A stretch of 64,000 bases of DNA, from positions 124,001 to 188,000 of the forward strand of contig NZ_AWUN01000001.1 in the NCBI RefSeq assembly GCF_000499285.1, given 5' to 3'. Below the pieces are notes generated by a model. The model was not told the DNA's origin. It was given only the letters and a program-made list of their open reading frames with translations, and searched no databases. The position numbers and the translations under genes were made by a program. Shown here in pieces: positions 24,101 to 32,820 of this stretch. The stretch is from Bifidobacterium sp. 7101. Its GTDB lineage: Bacteria; Actinomycetota; Actinomycetes; Actinomycetales; Bifidobacteriaceae. Positions within the stretch are counted from its first letter, which is position 1, and every line of letters starts with the position of its first letter.

Positions 24101-26603
24101 TCTGTCCCTTGCTGGTGTAGCCTCCGTAGGTCAGATCAGCCGCCCAGTGCTGGAAGGAGGCGTCATATTCGTTGGCTGCGCCGAATTCGGTGGCCACTCG
24201 CCAGCCGTTGTCGGTAATCATCTTCGAGAGTTTGCGGGTTTCCCAGGAGTCTTCGTTGCCGGAGGTCTGGTTGCCCCAGACGTCCACGTAGACGAAGTCC
24301 AGATTGTCGCCCACCTTTTTCTTAAGTTCTCCGAACCTGTTTTGGCGGGAACCTGAGGCCAGGTCATGGATGCCGTCGATGCCGACAGCTTGGTCAAGCC
24401 AGTTCCAGCCGTATTGCAGGCTGCCGTCAGACCGGCGGCGAACCAGATCCTCGTTGAAGGCCTTGGCCTCCGGGTACATCTCGTCGGCGTTGACATGCAC
24501 ACCGAAGCGGGCACCGTACTTGGCTCCCTCCTTCATCAGGGTGTTCATGTCTTTGGCGCCGCCCATCCGGGTGCCGATGTCTCCGTAGTCTGGATGGCCT
24601 GAATCATGTCCCTCGTTGGCGTAGCCCTTGAGCAGGACGGACTGACCCAGCCCATCGGTGTTGAGGTCCACCTTCTTCACATTGTCCAAAGTACTAAGGA
24701 AAGGATTCTGGGCCTGGCTTCCGAAGTTCATGGCAATACGCCAGGAAACCAGATCAGGCACCTCCTGAGCCCCATAAGGGTTGTTCATGATGGCTCGGTA
24801 GGCGATGGCCCCGTCCTGCCAGTCGACCCTGCCGTCCTGATTTTCGTCGCCTGTGATGGCCACGGCCATCTTGGGCATTTCGGTCTGCTCAACAGTGAAC
24901 GCGCGGTTCTTGGAGTCCCGAACCTGACGATGGTAGTACCAGGCAGGGCTGGACAGTCCGAGGGATGTCGATCCATGAACGCTGCTGACGTCTGTGAGCA
25001 CGCGAGTGTTCCGAGCGCCTCCGGACATTGAGCTGCCCGCCGTAGTGCCGTCATGTTCGCTGTTGCTCCATAGTCCTGCGCTCAGTGATCCTCCCGAGAC
25101 GAATCCATAGGCGTAATCAGACCTGTTGGGATCAACTGTGGTGTCGTCAGTGACAGGGAAGGTTGTGTCGCCGGGTACCTGGGTATTCGAGGACATGCGT
25201 GCACCAGTGAATTGAGCTCCGTCCTGGTCGCTGCTGACGGATACCAAATCCTGTCCGGGCAGGGCTATGGTCTGGATGGGATGGTCTTCTCCGGCAGCGT
25301 TTTCGATCTTGGTAATGTCCAGGTGTAGGGTGTTGGCCTTGAGCCAGAGGACTGCTGTTACGGTGGCATCGATGTTCCGGTCGGGTTTTTGGGCGCGAAG
25401 CTGGTAGGTGGCCTTGTCTGTTCCTTGCTGGGTGAAAGTCACGTCCGAATCAGTCAGATCCATGTCTGTGCCGTTGATGTTCAGACGACGCAGATCCTCA
25501 TGTCGGCCGTACATGACCCTGTTGTCCAGTTTGGTCATGGTGTATTGAACCACAGATGGGAAGTGCTTTCGGACCTGCACGCTCATCTCGGGGGTACTCA
25601 GGGTGACCTTGGCCTCTGGGGTGGCTTTGTTCAGTTGCAAGGATCCCAGGTCCAGGTCGGCACGGTCCACCTGTATGTCCTTAGTGATGTCCTCGTAGCC
25701 CTGTTTGCCGATCTGTAGGGTGTATTTGCCTGATTTGATCTGTTGCAGGGTGAAGGCGCCTTCGGCGTCTGTCAATGTCGAGGCTCCCGTCATATGGACC
25801 TTGGCCCCGGCGATGGCTCCGCCGTCTGTATCGACGATTCGTCCGGCGACCGAGTGCAGATCAGCCGGGTCTTCCTTGAGCTTGAGCTTGACTTCAGTGA
25901 TCTGGTTCTGGTAGACGCCAGCCTTCATGGCCAATCTTCCGGTTAGCGCGCCAGCTATTGGACCGTAGTCGACATCCTCAAAGGCAGCGCGCCCGTCCAC
26001 GGTGAGTCCGGCGCGCTGACCAGTCCAAGTGATTCCTATCGTGGTCGGGGTATCCTGGGCTGGTGCCGGAAGTCTGGTTCCCGTGTACCACTGGCCGTCC
26101 CCGCCGTAGCGCTGCCAGAACCAGCCGCCCGAGTCATAACCGATGAAGAGTCCGGAGTTGGGATTGCCATACCCGAGGTAGAACCCGAACCTGTTCTCAG
26201 TGCCAGGCTGGGGCGAGCTCATGGTCAAGGTCAGAGCTCCTGGGCTGGTGAAGTCGTAAGTGGTAGCGTCCAAAGCGATGGCCGGGTATTGTTCGCTGAC
26301 CGTCGTGGAATTGCCGTTGGCGGCTGAGGCCTTGAAGCGCAGCCAGCCATTGGACTTTTCCAACACCTCGCCGCCTTTGGTGGTAGCGGAATCCAGGGTC
26401 CAATCGTGGTCTGCAGGATTGACGGGAGTGACCCGTGGATTGATACCAGCAGCTCTGGCTTTTGCTTTCGATCCTGTAGTCAGGATTGACGGGGCATTGG
26501 CCTGGTAGGGCTGACTCCCCGTGGCAGCGAAGGCCGGATCCGCGGCCCCTGCGGTGGCCAAGGCGAATACTGTCGCCAGGGTCATGGATATGATGCGTTT
26601 CAT
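21117..26603 (-). CDS. engBF-like: Endo-alpha-N-acetylgalactosaminidase (GH101), secreted and cell-anchored
   Basis: An 1828-residue extracellular enzyme that releases core-1 Gal-beta-1,3-GalNAc (GNB) from Ser/Thr of mucin-type glycoproteins. Residues 1-27 are a signal peptide. A lectin-like jelly-roll region follows, then a small carboxypeptidase-regulatory-like (Ig-type) domain at about 250-325 (AGRIVDTDGGAIAGAKV). The catalytic barrel contains YVDVWGN with the likely nucleophile Asp774 and ATEFGA with the likely acid/base Glu806. Further on are carbohydrate-binding beta-sandwich domains, a discoidin (F5/8C) domain at about 1530-1660, a FIVAR-like helical repeat, a Gly/Thr linker and a membrane anchor with basic tail (LLLTRRSQGKRS) preceded by SATG, a weak sortase-like motif. 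AAGGAGG precedes the ATG. Together with the adjacent operon it forms a harvest-and-import module for O-glycans. Confidence 0.93.
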   Translation of the reverse strand: MKRIISMTLATVFALATAGAADPAFAATGSQPYQANAPSILTTGSKAKARAAGINPRVTPVNPADHDWTLDSATTKGGEVLEKSNGWLRFKASAANGNSTTVSEQYPAIALDATTYDFTSPGALTLTMSSPQPGTENRFGFYLGYGNPNSGLFIGYDSGGWFWQRYGGDGQWYTGTRLPAPAQDTPTTIGITWTGQRAGLTVDGRAAFEDVDYGPIAGALTGRLAMKAGVYQNQITEVKLKLKEDPADLHSVAGRIVDTDGGAIAGAKVHMTGASTLTDAEGAFTLQQIKSGKYTLQIGKQGYEDITKDIQVDRADLDLGSLQLNKATPEAKVTLSTPEMSVQVRKHFPSVVQYTMTKLDNRVMYGRHEDLRRLNINGTDMDLTDSDVTFTQQGTDKATYQLRAQKPDRNIDATVTAVLWLKANTLHLDITKIENAAGEDHPIQTIALPGQDLVSVSSDQDGAQFTGARMSSNTQVPGDTTFPVTDDTTVDPNRSDYAYGFVSGGSLSAGLWSNSEHDGTTAGSSMSGGARNTRVLTDVSSVHGSTSLGLSSPAWYYHRQVRDSKNRAFTVEQTEMPKMAVAITGDENQDGRVDWQDGAIAYRAIMNNPYGAQEVPDLVSWRIAMNFGSQAQNPFLSTLDNVKKVDLNTDGLGQSVLLKGYANEGHDSGHPDYGDIGTRMGGAKDMNTLMKEGAKYGARFGVHVNADEMYPEAKAFNEDLVRRRSDGSLQYGWNWLDQAVGIDGIHDLASGSRQNRFGELKKKVGDNLDFVYVDVWGNQTSGNEDSWETRKLSKMITDNGWRVATEFGAANEYDASFQHWAADLTYGGYTSKGQNSQVMRFLRNHQKDSWDGDYPSYGGAANAPLLGGYSMKDFEGWQGRNDYDAYIANLYTHDLSTKFIQHFKVTRWVNNPLDQQSPKDPSANNGQERIILKDDLGHQVIIDRGSNDQSSSAYRERTITLDGRTILQGAVSPGDGSGQGTESYLLPWLWDAKTGKPLSTNDQKLYHWNTRGGTTTWTLPDSWNNLSTVKVYRLSDQGKTDPLDIPVVNGQITLNAKAGTPYVVHRGTSANPDIAWSTGSHLVDTGFNGGKKSLEDNWQTKGSGSATIVKSASSNPMLKLDGRVESSQTIKDLEPGARYALYVGVDNRSDGQARLEVRNGDQVLAANSTGRSLARNFVQADPHNTNCATVDGSSFFQNMYVFFTAPDQGNPVLALSHQGDGSAYFDNLRLVKNEYNGLETDADGGVKTLTNDFEHNAQGIWPFVVSGAEGVEDNRVHLSELHAPYTQAGWDVKKMDDVLQGDWSVKINGLTERNTLVYQTIPQNARFLTGATYRISFDYQAGSTGSYALAIGQGEFDPARTQLKPLEKALGTTAHYQFDLTGGPRDASWFGIYSTDKAPDRQGTSGDAANFGGYQDFVLDNLRIERLPDTSKTQEEARAKLKQVRDRFDDSRAKYSDQAWLTYLHTVDQARLLIEKDGSGPQDWSHAYGILTALEDYMATAPGSQASDACDIAKDKYAVSAGSEQPDAGGVEGPKEYAQDGKPSTYWHTKWGANALEDGSAWYQFDLQEPTTVNGLRYLPRPGGDSVNGKIKGYKITLTRSGQSEPVEITGTFDTQTTWQKISFTPVSNVIRVRLTAIETTGQSSSETNHYVSAAELRLTTDCTLPTLAEPVDKDELKDLVNQAAGLKEADYTPDSWKTLQDKLAAAKQVLADEQATAYQVALAAANLQTAISKLQPAMPGTGTGGTGIGGIGTGSDTGKNPITGTGNGSGLGGGKGNIQQKPTYPNAHGQDGWLSATGVAVTSLLVVVMLGLTTGLLLTRRSQGKRS

Positions 26604-26937
26604 ATTTTAGACAAGCCTCCTTGCCGTCTATGTGATGACGGACGACTGAACCATGAACAGAGGAAGAGGCCGCCCGGAATCTACCACGTCATTGTTTTGG
26701 TCAGAACGTCACGTCAATGTCAAATGTAAGTGTAGTAAAGATAATGTTATTGCACAAGTAGAGATGGGTTCAAAAATGAGGCTTGATTATTTGTATATGT
26801 AATTGTCATATTGTGACCGAAAGGTTCTTCGAAGCTGCATTTGCAGATTTTCGGTCGTCGATGCATATGGCTGAAGATCAGGTGAATGAACGATTCTTCT
26901 CTTATGGATTTATTGCCGCGGACGCGCTTAGACGTCG
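26604..26937 (-). promoter_or_regulatory. AT-rich upstream region of GH101 with a putative promoter
   Basis: This is a 334-nt gene-free stretch. On the minus strand TTGTGC (26757-26752) and TACACT (26734-26729) are spaced by 17 bases and could be the -35 and -10 of the GH101 gene, leaving a leader of about 120 nt. No operator palindrome like that of the GNB/LNB operon is obvious. Confidence 0.35.
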
Positions 26938-27166
26938 AGCAGATGGCGGTAGAGTTCAAGAGTTCATGATCCACAGGTCGGTCAAGATTGAGGTCGGTTA
27001 TCGTGACAGGCGCCTGGCCCTCGCCGTCCTCCCTTGGTTCCTCTGCGGCCTGCGACGGCCCTATAACGGTAACGTGACCAAGATAGTAGTAGCGACGGTC
27101 TGCTGCCTCCTGTCGGCGCATGATGCAAAGCGGAATGTTGCGGAGTTCGCCAGTCGCAGGACTCGG
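26938..27166 (-). pseudogene. Remnant of the C-terminus of a DUF3427-type helicase
   Basis: Immediately after the MFS stop codon, in the same frame, the sequence reads as a coherent protein end: ATGELRNIPLCIMRRQEAADRR, YYYLGHVTV, and VTITDLNLDRPVDHE. I recognise this as resembling the end of DUF3427-containing DEAD/DEAH helicases (YYLG ... L..PVD..LY.YL). An 8-base tandem duplication (GAACTCTT then GAACTC) breaks the frame. Skipping it restores PVDHELYRHLLDV and a TAA at 26940-26938. The bulk of the helicase is absent, so this is a scar of an old deletion or insertion. The family call is from memory of the motif pattern. Confidence 0.45.
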
Positions 27167-28492
27167 TCAGGCGGTTTGAGTGGCCGCCTTTCGTGTACCC
27201 TTCAGAGGAATGATGCCCAGGAACAAGGCCGCTACCATGATCAGGATGCTCAGGCCGAACATGATGATGTAGCCGTGGGGCTGGTCAGCGATGGCGCCCC
27301 AGAAGAGAGCGGCGAAAGCCGAGGCCAGGGACCCCACCATCTGGATGCGTGCATAGATGTTGGTGTAGTCATACGAGCCAAAGACCGCTGTAACCAGGAT
27401 GGGTGTCTGCACGGTAGTGCAGGCGTAGACCAAGCCGAAGGCAAAGGCTCCCAGCAGGAGGAGCACAGGCAATCCAGGGAAGGCGACCATGAGACAGACG
27501 CCGAGAATGCCACCGCTGACGCCCAGACAGAGACCGCCCACGATGCTGCCGTCGTTGACCATGCCCAGGATGATCTTACCGATAGCCTGGCCGGCCATGC
27601 AGGACGAGGCGATCAGTCCCGTGTAGGCCGCCATGGATGGCAGGGATGCCGCATAGGAGGGCAGGAACTGGTAGATGGTCTGATTCATGGTGATCAGACC
27701 ACAGAAAAGCGCCAACGCCCAGAAGGCGGGGGAGCGCAAGGCCTGGGAAGCAGTCATACCCACGGTCGACGCTGCAGGATCTGGTCTCCTTTTGTCTTCA
27801 CCCCCGAAGCCTGCGCTATTGGTGGCCGCCTCAGCTGCAGCAGACTCATTCTCGGTGGCGCCATAGGGATGCAGGCCCATTTGTTCGGGCGTGCCGCGAA
27901 TGACGAAAATGGTGAAGGGCAGGGTGACCACCAGAATGAGAATGGCAAAGACCAAGTACCCCCGCCGCCATCCATCAGGGGCGGATCTGATGATCATGGT
28001 GCCTATCTGGTTGAAGATCACCCCGCCTATGCCGGTGAAGGCCATGCACAGACCGATGAAGAATCCAACCCGTTTGCGGAACCAGGCGTTGATGAGCGTC
28101 GGCACTGACAGATAGAGGATGGCCGGCATGCCGATTCCCAGAACAACTCCGCATAGATAGAACTGCCACATGGCGGATGATCGGGACATGCCCAGGCAGC
28201 CCAGTCCGGCCAGGATAGTGCTTGCCGTCAGGACGACGCGCAGATCGTAGCGGTGCATCAGCCATCCGGCCACTGGCAGGAAGATGACCATGGTGATGCT
28301 GAATATGCTGAAATACGCGGTGAATGTGGCCTTGGGAACATGGAAGTAGCTGCTGACAGGAGTGAAGAAGATGCCTGCACAACTGCAGACCAGCGATACC
28401 GGGATGGCCGTGAAGACGATGCCCGACAGCACGATCAGGTAGGGATAAACTGCCTGTTTTCGCGATGAGGGCTGTGTCGGTGTCGTCGACAT
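27167..28492 (-). CDS. MFS transporter, OFA (oxalate:formate antiporter)-like
   Basis: A 441-residue, 12-helix MFS protein. The reading frame is open much further upstream, but the start at 28492 (MSTTPTQPSSRKQAVYPYL) gives the normal length and puts the first helix at the N-terminus; the upstream part overlaps a glycosyltransferase gene on the other strand and is noise. The pattern GWLMHRYDLRVVLTAS after helix 2, SVPTLINAWFRKRVGFFIGL and RGTPEQMGLHPYG before the central loop is characteristic of the OFA and MCT-like branch, whose members exchange small carboxylates. The substrate is unknown. It lies divergent to the glycosyltransferase at 28655. Confidence 0.8.
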   Translation of the reverse strand: MSTTPTQPSSRKQAVYPYLIVLSGIVFTAIPVSLVCSCAGIFFTPVSSYFHVPKATFTAYFSIFSITMVIFLPVAGWLMHRYDLRVVLTASTILAGLGCLGMSRSSAMWQFYLCGVVLGIGMPAILYLSVPTLINAWFRKRVGFFIGLCMAFTGIGGVIFNQIGTMIIRSAPDGWRRGYLVFAILILVVTLPFTIFVIRGTPEQMGLHPYGATENESAAAEAATNSAGFGGEDKRRPDPAASTVGMTASQALRSPAFWALALFCGLITMNQTIYQFLPSYAASLPSMAAYTGLIASSCMAGQAIGKIILGMVNDGSIVGGLCLGVSGGILGVCLMVAFPGLPVLLLLGAFAFGLVYACTTVQTPILVTAVFGSYDYTNIYARIQMVGSLASAFAALFWGAIADQPHGYIIMFGLSILIMVAALFLGIIPLKGTRKAATQTA

Positions 28493-28654
28493 GACTGCGA
28501 CCTTCCTCTTGTGGAATCGGGACTGGCCAACTGCTGCTTGGTTTGTATGCTCCCATTGATCTGTGGCTCGTCTACTATGAATGTCCACTATGGGGAATTT
28601 AAGGACTAATTGTAGTTCAATATTCGACCCCCACCTATCGTTACAATGCAGACT

Positions 28655-29641
28655 ATGAGGTTTTTCGTCGTCGCTGTTGTTGTCTCCTACAACCGCCCCA
28701 AACTCCTTCAGGAGTGCCTGGATGGCATAAGTGGCCAGTCCCGCAAGCCCGATCAAGTCCTTGTCGTAGACAATGCCAGCGAGGACGGACCGGTGGACGT
28801 GGTCCTGTCGCACCCCTTGAAGCCTGACTTGATTCGTTTGCATCACAATATGGGCGGTGCAGGAGGATTTGTGGCTGGTATGGCGGCGGCCCTGGCGAAG
28901 ATTCCTCCTCAGCGTGAGGCCTACCTGTGGTTGATGGATGACGATGTGGTGCCGCAGCCTAATGCGCTGTCCGGTTTGCTTAATGCTGCCTCCGAGGCTT
29001 ACGCCGATAACGGATCCTGGCCGGCCGTTTTGGGCTCTGAGGCTGTGTGGGTCGACGGCAGGGTGCATGGGATGAACAAGCCCCGTCGACGTCTGTCGAT
29101 TAGAAGAGGCAGACCGCAGTTGCAGGCCAGCGCCCATGCCTACCAGGTCCGCTCTCTGTCCTTCGTCTCTTGCCTGGTGAACGTCAAGGCCATCCAAGCT
29201 GCAGGTACCCTGCCACGGGCTGCCTTCTTTCTTTGGAATGACGACTTCGAATTCACTTCCAGACTGCTGAAAACGGGTATCGGCTATTACGTTCCTGCCA
29301 GTCGGGTATGGCATAAGACCAAGGTCTTCGGCTCCAGCGATGCCGACCCGGGTTCTCGCTTCTTTTACGAGGTGCGTAACAAGATATGGATGTTCCGATT
29401 CAGCAGGGACAATTTCACAACGATTGAATTTCTGGCACTGCTCCTTGCTACTGGCAGACGGTGGCTCCTTACCTTCATCAGGGCGCACGATCGTCGTCTG
29501 ATCTTGCATTGCTTGTCTCGAGGATTAAAAGCCGGCATGGCTACACGCCCTGGCAGCAACCATGATTTGTTTGCCCAGGAACCCGAGGTCCAGGCACTGA
29601 TCGACCGTGCCGATCAGGGACGGCAGGCGGTGATTCGGTAG
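28655..29641 (+). CDS. Family 2 glycosyltransferase (galactofuranosyl/rhamnosyl-transferase-like)
   Basis: A 328-residue GT-A enzyme that probably adds a sugar to a surface polysaccharide. The nucleotide-binding start is VVVSYNRPKLLQECLDG. VVDNASEDG follows, and the signature NMGGAGGFVAGM and the metal motif WLMDDDVVP are those of the GlfT2-like branch; WNDDFEF is the likely catalytic-base region. No ribosome site is visible. TACAAT (28642-28647), with upstream GT, could be a -10 giving a nearly leaderless mRNA, which favours the ATG at 28655 over the one at 28646. The last 28 bases overlap tail-to-tail with the membrane-protein gene on the other strand. Confidence 0.83.
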   Translation: MRFFVVAVVVSYNRPKLLQECLDGISGQSRKPDQVLVVDNASEDGPVDVVLSHPLKPDLIRLHHNMGGAGGFVAGMAAALAKIPPQREAYLWLMDDDVVPQPNALSGLLNAASEAYADNGSWPAVLGSEAVWVDGRVHGMNKPRRRLSIRRGRPQLQASAHAYQVRSLSFVSCLVNVKAIQAAGTLPRAAFFLWNDDFEFTSRLLKTGIGYYVPASRVWHKTKVFGSSDADPGSRFFYEVRNKIWMFRFSRDNFTTIEFLALLLATGRRWLLTFIRAHDRRLILHCLSRGLKAGMATRPGSNHDLFAQEPEVQALIDRADQGRQAVIR

Positions 29642-31674
29642 AGCTTCGCCCGGCCTTGGCTGTCGACCAGTTGAAGGGCTTGCGGAACGGGGTGGAGCCC
29701 ATTGAAGATCTGATGCTGGGGATCGTTGGCAACGTATGGTCCTCCTAGATCCGCGTACCAGTCAATGTGATGCTCGGTCAGGATCTTGCATACCTGGGGG
29801 TCTGAGTCTATGTGTTCGAAGTTTGTGGCCACGTAGGCATGGTCATGGTCCCAATTCATGTTCAGATGGGCATAGAAGGGAGTGGCGCCACCGACAGCAA
29901 GCATGTATCCGCTGCCATTCCATGGATCGGCCAGGACTTGCTCGCTGGACGAAACATGGCGGCCCATTCTCTTCATCAGCAGGAATTCGTCAGTTGACAG
30001 CATCGGGGCATCGGCGTTGTTGGCTGCGAAGGCATATGTTGAGCCCAAAGTCTTCTCCATGGAGTCCAACTGAGGGTTCACGGCGCATATCAGCACGGCT
30101 ACCGTGGCTGCCAACATCATAATTGGCATCGATATCATCTTCTCGGCCTGCGGTGTATACCTTTTCAAGGCTGCGATGCCATGCTCCAAGGCTACGTCCA
30201 TGATGGGTATGGCTACTACAGGCCAAGCGGAGAACAGACGGCGTTGATCCTTGTACCACAGGGCTGTAAGGATCTTGGCCCAATCAGCATGGGTGCCAGC
30301 GCAGGCCACGAAGACCAGGCCCAGCAGCAGGAAGGAGGACACTAGGAGCATGTCCTTTCTGCTGTGGTGCAGACAGAGCATGATTAGGGCCAGGATCAGG
30401 GCCAGCGCCAGGGGCCAGTAGACCGGCAACCGACGGTTGCCTGAATCGATGGGTTGTCCCAGCAGGAAGCGAACTATGGCGGATGGCAGGTCTTCCGTGG
30501 GTTGTGCCGGTCCGCCGTTGAGGTGATCAGATATTTTCCTAGCAGGACCACGCAGGTACAGATTGTGGAAGATCTTTAGGCCTATAGCCAGCAGGATCAG
30601 GAATCCCGTGGTCAACACCCCAGCGGCTATGTGGAAACGATGCTTGTTGGTTTGGGCCAGCTGCCTTCCTGCCCTGATCAGCCAAGACAGGACCACCGGC
30701 AGCACAAGAAGAGCGCCGGTCATCATGACCCTGAAATGGCAGAAGGATACGGCGACGACGCTGAGGAGAATCCAGGCGAGGCCGGCTATGGATCTGCGGC
30801 CTTTCTGCCAGCCGTCTGTACACCAGGACCAGATAAGCGCGACGAAGACGGGCAGTATGACCTGACCGGCGAACATGGAATACAAGGTGCCCCAATCCAG
30901 CAAGAGGAAGGGGAATCCAGCGCAGCATGAGGCGAGTACCGGTGCGAGCAGATCGCTCCAGGCATGTCTGCCTAGCAGGGTTCTGATTAGAAAAAGCATG
31001 GAGATCGGCCATATAAGAGCTGCAAAGACCAGCCAGGTGCAGGTGACTGCGCTGACTGCCGTGGCAGGTCTGTAGGCCATCGCTCCCATGGCAGCGAACT
31101 CCTGAAATGCTATGGGGTAAATTTCCCTGATGGGTGGAAGAGCATGCAGAGATGAAGCCTGACCGGTGAGCACAATTCGTGCCACTACGTTGTAGTGGAA
31201 GACCGAGTCGTAATTTTGTGTGACCTGATCAGGCGAAGGCGCGGCGTGCATCAGTCTGATGCCGATGTTGCAAGCAGCCAGTGCTGTGCCGATGATTGCC
31301 GGAAGTGCCGGAAGGAAGTGCCTCAATCGAGGTTTGGTTTTTCCGACATTGGTAGTCAGTGCCCAGGATTCTCGGCCGACTCCATCTGAATTACGAAAAT
31401 GATTGAAAAGTTGGCGTGCCAGAAGAATGATGGCAATGAGTATTATGGCTGAAAGCCCGTAGGAACGCCAGTTCCAGGATATGCCGAGCGGCTGGAAGAG
31501 TACGCCATCGATGCCGGCCAGCGCGATGGAGGCCACAGGGCCGAGTGCCGTCACGAAGACGGGTTTACGGTTGCCCAGTGCTGTCACCAGTAGGCAGCCA
31601 GGCAGATACAGGGCTGCGATGATGAAGAGCAGCAGTGGCCAGGATTGTTGCCAGGTCATCAGGGTTGATTGCAT
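29614..31674 (-). CDS. DUF6541-like polytopic membrane protein
   Basis: A 686-residue protein with at least twelve hydrophobic segments and a soluble C-terminal region. It resembles the DUF6541 family of actinobacterial membrane proteins, which look like GT-C glycosyltransferases (large periplasmic loops, an acidic pair early in the protein). The C-terminal part contains LADPWNGSGYMLAVGGATPFY and HIDWYADLGGPYVAND. It starts three bases after the stop of the upstream glycosyltransferase (31678-32601), so the two form an operon. A role in transferring lipid-linked sugars to a surface glycan is inferred from fold and context. Confidence 0.75.
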   Translation of the reverse strand: MQSTLMTWQQSWPLLLFIIAALYLPGCLLVTALGNRKPVFVTALGPVASIALAGIDGVLFQPLGISWNWRSYGLSAIILIAIILLARQLFNHFRNSDGVGRESWALTTNVGKTKPRLRHFLPALPAIIGTALAACNIGIRLMHAAPSPDQVTQNYDSVFHYNVVARIVLTGQASSLHALPPIREIYPIAFQEFAAMGAMAYRPATAVSAVTCTWLVFAALIWPISMLFLIRTLLGRHAWSDLLAPVLASCCAGFPFLLLDWGTLYSMFAGQVILPVFVALIWSWCTDGWQKGRRSIAGLAWILLSVVAVSFCHFRVMMTGALLVLPVVLSWLIRAGRQLAQTNKHRFHIAAGVLTTGFLILLAIGLKIFHNLYLRGPARKISDHLNGGPAQPTEDLPSAIVRFLLGQPIDSGNRRLPVYWPLALALILALIMLCLHHSRKDMLLVSSFLLLGLVFVACAGTHADWAKILTALWYKDQRRLFSAWPVVAIPIMDVALEHGIAALKRYTPQAEKMISMPIMMLAATVAVLICAVNPQLDSMEKTLGSTYAFAANNADAPMLSTDEFLLMKRMGRHVSSSEQVLADPWNGSGYMLAVGGATPFYAHLNMNWDHDHAYVATNFEHIDSDPQVCKILTEHHIDWYADLGGPYVANDPQHQIFNGLHPVPQALQLVDSQGRAKLYRITACRP

Positions 31675-31677
31675 GAA

Positions 31678-32601
31678 TCACTTCTTTCGGCTGTCATTCA
31701 CCGACTTCCCATGGAACCGGTTGAGCAGGGTGGTCATGATGGCATACAAACAGCTGCGTACTTGGTCGGGCAGCAGACGGTAGCAGGCACGGATGAGGAT
31801 GTTTCTGACATATTGTATGGGGCCGATGAATCGGTCATGCAGAAAATCGTTTTGCAGTCGCAGCTCGTCCCGAAACATGCGCATGCCGCCTCTGCGGTGA
31901 TACATAGCCGTATTGGATCGATAGAGGACCAGGGGTTCTTTGATATTGCCGATATGCTCGCCGGCGACCAGCATGGTTTCCCAAAGACGGTAATCTTCAA
32001 AGCGCCCTGATTCTTCCGGATAACCGCCCACCTTGCATACGCTGGTCTTGCGAAAGGCCACACTGGGGTGATGCAGGGGGGAATGCAGAGTGGCATATGC
32101 CCGAAGTTCGGATCCTCCGCTTGGCAGATAGCGGATCCGACCGGGAGTGTGTTCGTCATCCGAAAACTCCTGGATGGCGCTGCCTAGGGCATCTAAACCC
32201 GAGGAGGCCAGTAGGGGGATGAGAACTCTGAATCTTGATGGCCGGGAGATGTCGTCGCTGTCCGCCCTGGCCACCAGCTCGTACTTGCAGGACTTCAACC
32301 CGAAATTCAGTGCGTGGGCAAGGCCTCTGTTGGTTGGCAGACGCACGATTGTAAACTCGGGCATTTCCTTGGCCCTATCGGCCTGAAGCAACTGTCTCTT
32401 CAACTCAGCCGGATACCGATCAACCAGTTGGCCCAGTTCTTTGCCCAATGGACCATCGCGCACAATGACGACCTGATCGGGCATGAGGGTTTGTTCGATG
32501 GTGTCGGATTCCAATGCGCGGACAACAAAGGAGGGTGTGTCTCCAGCATAAACCGCCATCAGGAGGGAAAACGGAGTGTGACTCTGATTCCTTGCGCTCA
32601 T
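31678..32601 (-). CDS. Family 2 glycosyltransferase
   Basis: A 307-residue GT-A enzyme. The N-terminus has LLMAVYAGDTPSFVVRALES (the nucleotide-sugar strand), then QVVIVRDGPL, LPTNRGLAHALNFGL, and the DxD-type motif ARADSDDISRPSRF. This arrangement is common in amylovoran/EPS-type transferases of the AmsE/WbbL group. It is the first gene of a two-gene operon with the DUF6541-like protein. The ribosome site is weak (AAAGG 13 nt upstream). The sugar donor cannot be assigned. Confidence 0.85.
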   Translation of the reverse strand: MSARNQSHTPFSLLMAVYAGDTPSFVVRALESDTIEQTLMPDQVVIVRDGPLGKELGQLVDRYPAELKRQLLQADRAKEMPEFTIVRLPTNRGLAHALNFGLKSCKYELVARADSDDISRPSRFRVLIPLLASSGLDALGSAIQEFSDDEHTPGRIRYLPSGGSELRAYATLHSPLHHPSVAFRKTSVCKVGGYPEESGRFEDYRLWETMLVAGEHIGNIKEPLVLYRSNTAMYHRRGGMRMFRDELRLQNDFLHDRFIGPIQYVRNILIRACYRLLPDQVRSCLYAIMTTLLNRFHGKSVNDSRKK

Positions 32602-32820
32602 GGCAGTACAGCCGCCTTTCTTCGTGGATTACTGCGTCGATTCTACATGTGCCCAGCCAGAGCAGTTCTGACTGACCCGTCCTTCTCAGTAGATTCAGCC
32701 CCATGCCACGCATTTGGTCACGATTATCGGTTTGGACTTGGATGTAGCAAGACTTGCACTTCCAGCGACTCGAGGTTGTACCATCAGGCCGATTAAAGAT
32801 TAAAGAAAGGTAGGACTGTT

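Noticed and set aside
28493-29509. Upstream extension of the OFA-like MFS frame by 339 codons
   Set aside because: It lies antisense to a well-supported glycosyltransferase, has no membrane-protein character, and the shorter start gives the normal MFS length.
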